Below, one piece after another: positions 4,358 to 8,135 of a stretch of 8,135 nucleotides of DNA. The DNA lies in NCBI GenBank assembly GCA_002383405.1, contig DFYS01000095.1:12354-20488 (forward strand), given 5' to 3'. This DNA comes from Moorella sp. UBA4076 (GTDB lineage Bacteria; Bacillota; DSM-521; Neomoorellales; Neomoorellaceae). The translations under genes were made by a program, and so were the position numbers. Below the pieces are notes generated by a model that was given only the letters and a program-made list of their open reading frames with translations, did no database searches and had not been told where the DNA came from. Position 1 is the stretch's first letter. Every line of letters starts with the position of its first letter.

Positions 4358-6264
4358 GTCCACTCTGAAAAAACCGTCCGTTTGTCCCCCTGGCGGCGCG
4401 TGAATTTGCTGCGATCCAGGTACTCCAGGAAAGGGAGGACGAATTTGCGGGAGCTGCCCAGGGCATCCCGGACATCAGCCAGGCCAAAGGGGCCGCCCCG
4501 GCCCAGCTCCCTGACCGCCTCCATGGCAGCAGCCACGGCTTCCCGGTGCCAGTAGAACTCGTCGTCTATCTTGACCAGCGTTCCTGCGCGGGTGAGGTAG
4601 TGCAGCAGCTCCTCCAGTTCAGCCGGCTCCAGGTGGCAGGCCGCTGCGACTTCGGCGAAAGTCGGGGGTTGCCAGCCGGCTGCCCGGTACCGTTCGGCCA
4701 GATCCGATAACAATTCTTCCTGCCGGGGGGTAAGCCCGGGCTGAAAAGCGGCCAGGGCGATGCTGCCGGCCGTTAGGTGGATCCGGCCCTCCCGCGCCCA
4801 TCGCTCCAGCAGCGCCTGAAAAACCCGGCCCGGCAGGCGGTGGAAATAGCGGGAGCGCAATTCCTCTTTGGCCAGGCCGGGACGCAGGGGGTACTGGCGG
4901 TGAAAATCCTCCAGGCCTCGCGCCGCCTCCTGCCACCAGGCGGCCAGGCGGCCTGCACTTACGGCATAGAGGTCATTATCGGCCGCCAGCAAAGCCAGTT
5001 CGCCCTTTGCTGCCATCGCCTCCAGGAGTTTATGCGCCTCTTCCGGGGCCAGGGCCGCCCGCGCCGCCGCCTCCCGCCAGCTGATGCCGTCTCGTTGTTC
5101 CCGGATCACCTGGGCGAGAACATCCGCCGGTGAACCGTGCAGGCGCTCTTCCAGGGCTGCCAGAACGGCGCTATCAAAGCGGCGGTGCCGCGGCGCCGCC
5201 GGGTCAATAACTATGCCGCCGCCGATGGTTTCCATGGGGGAATAACGCCGCAGGATAAAGCGGTCCTGCCGGGTGGCCACCAGCGGCGCTTCCATGACGA
5301 GCTGGGCCAGAGCTTCTTCCCCGCCCTTGAGTTCGTCGCGGTCCAGGAGAACGACCCGGCCCAGGGTCTCCGCCGTCCCCAGGTAAAAACGGATGCGGCT
5401 GTTATTGGTAAGAACGCGGGTCCCCTGGAGCAGCTTGAGCCTGGCATCGAGGCGGCGGGTCGCCCGCAGGAAGCCCGGGGTCAACAGGTTGCTGCCGCGG
5501 CTCAAGGCTTCCTTTTCGACGCCGGCCAGGTTGACGGCTACCCGTTGCCCGGCCAGGGCCTCGTTAACATTTTTGCCGTGGACCTGGAGGTTGCGGACCC
5601 TGGTCTTTATCCCCTGCGGCTGGACCTCCAGCTCGTCCCCGGTGTGAATAGTTCCCGACCAGAGGGTGCCGGTAACCACCGTCCCAAAACCGGTAATCGA
5701 AAAGACCCGGTCGACGGGCAAGCGCACCCCGCCCCGCGCCGGACGGGATGGGGTAGACGCCGCCAGTATATCCAGCTGCGCCAGCAGTTCCGGGATGCCC
5801 TGGCCGCTAAGGGCGGCTACCGGGATAATAGGGGCTGCCGCCAGCACCGTGCCCTGGACGGCCTGGCGCACTTCTTCTTGCACCAGCTCCAGCCATTCAG
5901 CGTCTACCAGGTCGACCTTGGTCAGGACGATAAGCCCCCGTTTAACCTGCAACAGGTCGATGATGGCCAGGTGTTCCCGCGTCTGCGGCATCACCCCTTC
6001 GTCGGCCGCCACCACCAGGAGGACCAGATCCATACCGCCCACACCGGCCAGCATCTGGCGGATAAAGCGCTCGTGGCCGGGGACGTCTACCAGGCCCAGC
6101 TGGCGGCCGCTGGGCAGGGTCAGGGGCGCGAACCCGAGCTCAATGGAGATGCCGCGTTCCTTTTCCTCCTTGAGCCGGTCGGTGTCAAATCCGGTTAAAG
6201 CCCTGACGAGCACCGTCTTGCCATGATCGACGTGCCCGGCCGTGCCGACGATGATATAGTCCAC
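4342..6264 (-). CDS. selB: Selenocysteine-specific translation elongation factor SelB
   Basis: Cytoplasmic GTPase that carries Sec-tRNA to the ribosome and binds the SECIS hairpin in selenoprotein mRNAs. With the GTG start at 6264 the product is 640 aa. G1 is GHVDHGKT (10-17), followed by ERGISIELGF (36-45), DVPGH (60-64), TKVD (115-118) and ALSG (161-164). EF-Tu-like beta-barrel domains run to about 370, then four winged-helix repeats (about 377-640) with motifs close to the known Moorella SelB fragment (RPGLAKEELRSRYF, LEELLHYL, DDEFYWHR, ALGSSRKF). The GTG is chosen because DYIIVGTAGHVDHGK is where SelB proteins begin and GGAGGAG lies about 12 bases upstream; an upstream ATG at 6333 would add 23 residues from low-complexity DNA. 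The C-terminal tail (SEWTSADA) overlaps an inverted repeat and seems replaced relative to the VVVGN-type end I recall in M. thermoacetica. Confidence 0.96.
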   Translation of the reverse strand: MDYIIVGTAGHVDHGKTVLVRALTGFDTDRLKEEKERGISIELGFAPLTLPSGRQLGLVDVPGHERFIRQMLAGVGGMDLVLLVVAADEGVMPQTREHLAIIDLLQVKRGLIVLTKVDLVDAEWLELVQEEVRQAVQGTVLAAAPIIPVAALSGQGIPELLAQLDILAASTPSRPARGGVRLPVDRVFSITGFGTVVTGTLWSGTIHTGDELEVQPQGIKTRVRNLQVHGKNVNEALAGQRVAVNLAGVEKEALSRGSNLLTPGFLRATRRLDARLKLLQGTRVLTNNSRIRFYLGTAETLGRVVLLDRDELKGGEEALAQLVMEAPLVATRQDRFILRRYSPMETIGGGIVIDPAAPRHRRFDSAVLAALEERLHGSPADVLAQVIREQRDGISWREAAARAALAPEEAHKLLEAMAAKGELALLAADNDLYAVSAGRLAAWWQEAARGLEDFHRQYPLRPGLAKEELRSRYFHRLPGRVFQALLERWAREGRIHLTAGSIALAAFQPGLTPRQEELLSDLAERYRAAGWQPPTFAEVAAACHLEPAELEELLHYLTRAGTLVKIDDEFYWHREAVAAAMEAVRELGRGGPFGLADVRDALGSSRKFVLPFLEYLDRSKFTRRQGDKRTVFSEWTSADA

Positions 6265-6653
6265 TTGTTTCAGGGGCTCCTCCGTAAATAGATGTGAGAT
6301 GTGGGAGGTTAGAGGTGGGAGGCTTTCCAGCACTCAACCCTGCTCAATCAATTCTTGACAGGTCTATCATCAGTGCTCAGGTTACGGATAAACAAGCCCT
6401 GTATTGCTTGGTTTTAGTGCTGGACGACTGTGCCGGTTTCAAATTGTAGCTTGCTTAATTCCCATTTCTCCCGTTCGTTGAAAGGCGCGCCGCCATGAGC
6501 GGCTCCTCCGTACGACGTTTTTCCACCTGAGCAACCAAGTTGATAGTTGCATGCTGGGAGTTGGCCTGCCGCTGTTTTCTCCTGTTCGCTTGAGCCAGTA
6601 CGCTATTATGAATGGCTCTCCTGAATCTGATATGTGGGAAGTGTATTGTCTCG
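6265..6653. other. 389-bp selA-selB intergenic region with repeats and a possible decayed small reading frame
   Basis: In most genomes selA and selB are tightly spaced, but here a patchwork lies between them. A pyrimidine-rich (minus strand) run of CCTCCCAC-like units occupies 6288-6322. CCAGCACT (6327-6334) and AGTGCTGG (6416-6423) form an 8-bp inverted repeat. A 12-base direct repeat, TACGGAGGAGCC on the minus strand, occurs at 6275-6286 (the selB ribosome site) and 6501-6512, where it precedes a 13-codon frame (6496-6455, MAARLSTNGRNGN). An overlapping frame, open for 62 codons (6602-6414) without a usual start codon, ends in the protein-like APFNEREKWELSKLQF... No clear terminator or promoter for selB is seen. 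Confidence 0.5.
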
Positions 6654-8066
6654 TTACGACCGGTCGTCAGTGGATAAATCACCCAGGGCTGCAGCCAAGG
6701 CGCGGGCGAGCTCCTCGCCTTCACCGGGTAAGAGGGTGCGGACATCGAGGATTAAAGCGTCGTCCTGGACCCGCGCCAGGACCGGGGGTTCCCCCTGACG
6801 CAGGCGTCCGGCCAGCTCGTGGCTGGCGACCTGTTCCAGCCTGATCGCCACCCCCCAGGACGGTAGTTCGGTTAAAGGCAGAGAACCTCCACCGGCCCGG
6901 GAAGTGACCTGCTTGCACGTTACCCCCGTCTCACTCCCCAGTACCCGCACCAGCAGCTCCCGCAGCTGTTCCGCCCGCCGGCGCAGCTCTTCCGGTTGGG
7001 CCAGCAACGCCGCTAGAGTTGGTATCTCCCTTACAGCACGTTGCGGATTGCGGTAGGCTTTCAGGGTAGCCTCCAGAGCCGCCAGGGTCATCTTGTCGAC
7101 CCGCAGGGCGCGGGCTAAAGGATGGCGGGCAATCCGGGCCACCAGCTCGCGCCGGCCCAGGATAATGCCCGCCTGGGGGCCGCCCAGGAGCTTGTCGCCG
7201 CTAAAAGTCAGGATATCAACGCCCTGCTCGATCTCGTCCTGAACGGTCGGTTCGCCGGCAATCCCATCAGCCGACAGGTCCACCAGGACGCCGCTGCCCA
7301 GGTCTTCCATCACCGGGATCTGCCAGCGCCGGCCCAGGGCAACCAGTTCTGCCGTGGTCACTTCGTGGCTAAAACCCTGGATGCGGTAATTGCTGGGGTG
7401 CACTTTGAGGAGCAGGGCTGACTCCACCCCCAGGGCTGTTTCATAGTCGCGCAAGTGGGTTTTATTAGTTGTGCCGACCTCCACCAGGCGAGTGCCACTC
7501 TGAGCCATAACCTCGGGCACCCGGAAAGAACCGCCGATTTCCACCAGCTGGCCGCGGGATACGATTGTTTCCCTGCCGGCAGCCAGGGCGGCCAGGCTCA
7601 GCAGCACGGCGGCAGCATTATTATTAACAACCAGGACGCCTTCTGCACCAGTCAGTTCCTGGAGTAAGCCGACTACGTGTTCGTAGCGGTTACCCCGCTG
7701 CCCCTTTTCGAGGTCAAACTCCAGGTTGGTATAACGACGGGCTGCTACCTGGACCGCCGTAACGGCAGCCGGGCTCAAGACAGCCCGGCCCAGGTTGGTA
7801 TGTAAAACTATCCCGGTAGCGTTAATGACCGGTCTCAGGCTGCTGCGGGCGGCCTGGCTGTAGCGGGCACCGATTTCCCGCACCAGCTCTTCGCCACCGG
7901 GCAAAGCGGTCTCCCCGGCCATTATTCTCTGGCGCCAGTCTGTCAGTACCTGGCGGGCCGTCTGTACTACCAGGTTATGATCCTCCTGGACCATCTCCTG
8001 GAGCAGGGGATGCCGCAAAAGCTGGTCTACCGCCGGCAACTGCCGCAAGCGGTCTTTCTGTTCCAT
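6654..8066 (-). CDS. selA: L-seryl-tRNA(Sec) selenium transferase SelA
   Basis: Pyridoxal-phosphate enzyme that converts Ser-tRNA(Sec) to selenocysteinyl-tRNA(Sec) with selenophosphate; family members form large ring-shaped decamers in the cytoplasm. The protein is 470 aa, the usual length. The N-terminus RLRQLPAVDQLL is the typical SelA tRNA-binding start. NATGIVLHTNLGRA (about 82-95), VVNNNAAAVLL (about 146-156), EDLGSG (254-259) and TFSGDKLLGGPQAG carry the fold-type I core, with Lys292 as the predicted PLP Schiff-base lysine (the equivalent of E. coli Lys295). The ATG at 8066 has GGAGG seven bases upstream. selB follows in the same direction but after an unusually long gap. I see nothing broken in it. 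Confidence 0.98.
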   Translation of the reverse strand: MEQKDRLRQLPAVDQLLRHPLLQEMVQEDHNLVVQTARQVLTDWRQRIMAGETALPGGEELVREIGARYSQAARSSLRPVINATGIVLHTNLGRAVLSPAAVTAVQVAARRYTNLEFDLEKGQRGNRYEHVVGLLQELTGAEGVLVVNNNAAAVLLSLAALAAGRETIVSRGQLVEIGGSFRVPEVMAQSGTRLVEVGTTNKTHLRDYETALGVESALLLKVHPSNYRIQGFSHEVTTAELVALGRRWQIPVMEDLGSGVLVDLSADGIAGEPTVQDEIEQGVDILTFSGDKLLGGPQAGIILGRRELVARIARHPLARALRVDKMTLAALEATLKAYRNPQRAVREIPTLAALLAQPEELRRRAEQLRELLVRVLGSETGVTCKQVTSRAGGGSLPLTELPSWGVAIRLEQVASHELAGRLRQGEPPVLARVQDDALILDVRTLLPGEGEELARALAAALGDLSTDDRS

Positions 8067-8129
8067 ATACTGCCTCCACTGGTTCCCGACCCCTGGTCAT
8101 GAATAAAGCAGGTACGCGGATTTAACTTT

Positions 8130-8135
8130 ATTATA
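8130..8135 (-). promoter_or_regulatory. Possible -10 box of the selA promoter, cut by the window edge
   Basis: The last six bases read TATAAT on the minus strand, which would place transcription start near 8123 and give a leader of about 57 nt before selA. The -35 region lies outside the window, so this rests on one hexamer only. Confidence 0.35.

Noticed and set aside
5137..6198. 353-codon plus-strand frame
   Set aside because: It is antisense to selB in GC-rich DNA, is Gln/Gly/Arg-rich with no recognisable motif, and is a shadow of the real gene.
6265..6333. Upstream ATG start for selB at 6333
   Set aside because: The extra 23 residues come from the repeat run and lack family similarity; SelB proteins begin at the DYIIVGTAGHVDHGK segment, matching the GTG at 6264.
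1..8135. CRISPR array, prophage or integrase genes near selC
   Set aside because: No regularly spaced repeats and no integrase or phage-like frames are present, although selC is a known integration site in other bacteria.

Overview
The window reads as part of a thermophilic acetogenic Firmicute of the Moorella (Neomoorella) group. The main reason is the SelB protein: its C-terminal winged-helix half is very close to what I remember of the crystallised Moorella thermoacetica SelB, but not identical, so a related species or strain is likely. The GC-rich coding DNA, AGGAGG-type ribosome binding sites and sigma-A-like promoters fit. This assignment is from memory of the family, not from a search.

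Every convincing protein gene, and the tRNA, lies on the minus strand. Read right to left, the first block (8135 to 4072) is the selenocysteine machinery: selA (makes Sec-tRNA), selB (Sec-specific elongation factor) and selC (tRNA-Sec, anticodon UCA). Together with SelD, which is not in the window, these let UGA be read as selenocysteine. selA and selB are separated by about 390 bp of non-conserved, patchwork DNA. The end of selB is overlapped by one arm of a perfect 14-bp inverted repeat. selC has its own consensus-like promoter, placed so that transcription should begin at or next to the mature tRNA 5' end, and its own terminator.

The second block (4000 to 918) has a good promoter, a small DUF1858 CxxC protein (TTG start), a strong hairpin terminator or attenuator, then a tandem HD-GYP protein (predicted cyclic-di-GMP phosphodiesterase or sensor) and a membrane PAS/HAMP sensor histidine kinase 19 bp downstream of it. 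No response regulator is visible.

The left end (1 to 917) holds no convincing protein gene. Positions 1 to 502 look like the 3' part, or all, of a large, highly structured non-coding RNA on the plus strand. Nearly all of it folds into consecutive hairpins. Two of these have GNRA tetraloops, one is 17 bp long, many pairs are G-U wobbles that are only possible on the plus strand, and it ends in a strong intrinsic terminator. I could not assign it to a known RNA class, and it is the most interesting item in the window. It is followed by a back-to-back terminator for the minus-strand genes and by a probable 134-bp MITE (665 to 798) with GTAA-type inverted ends.
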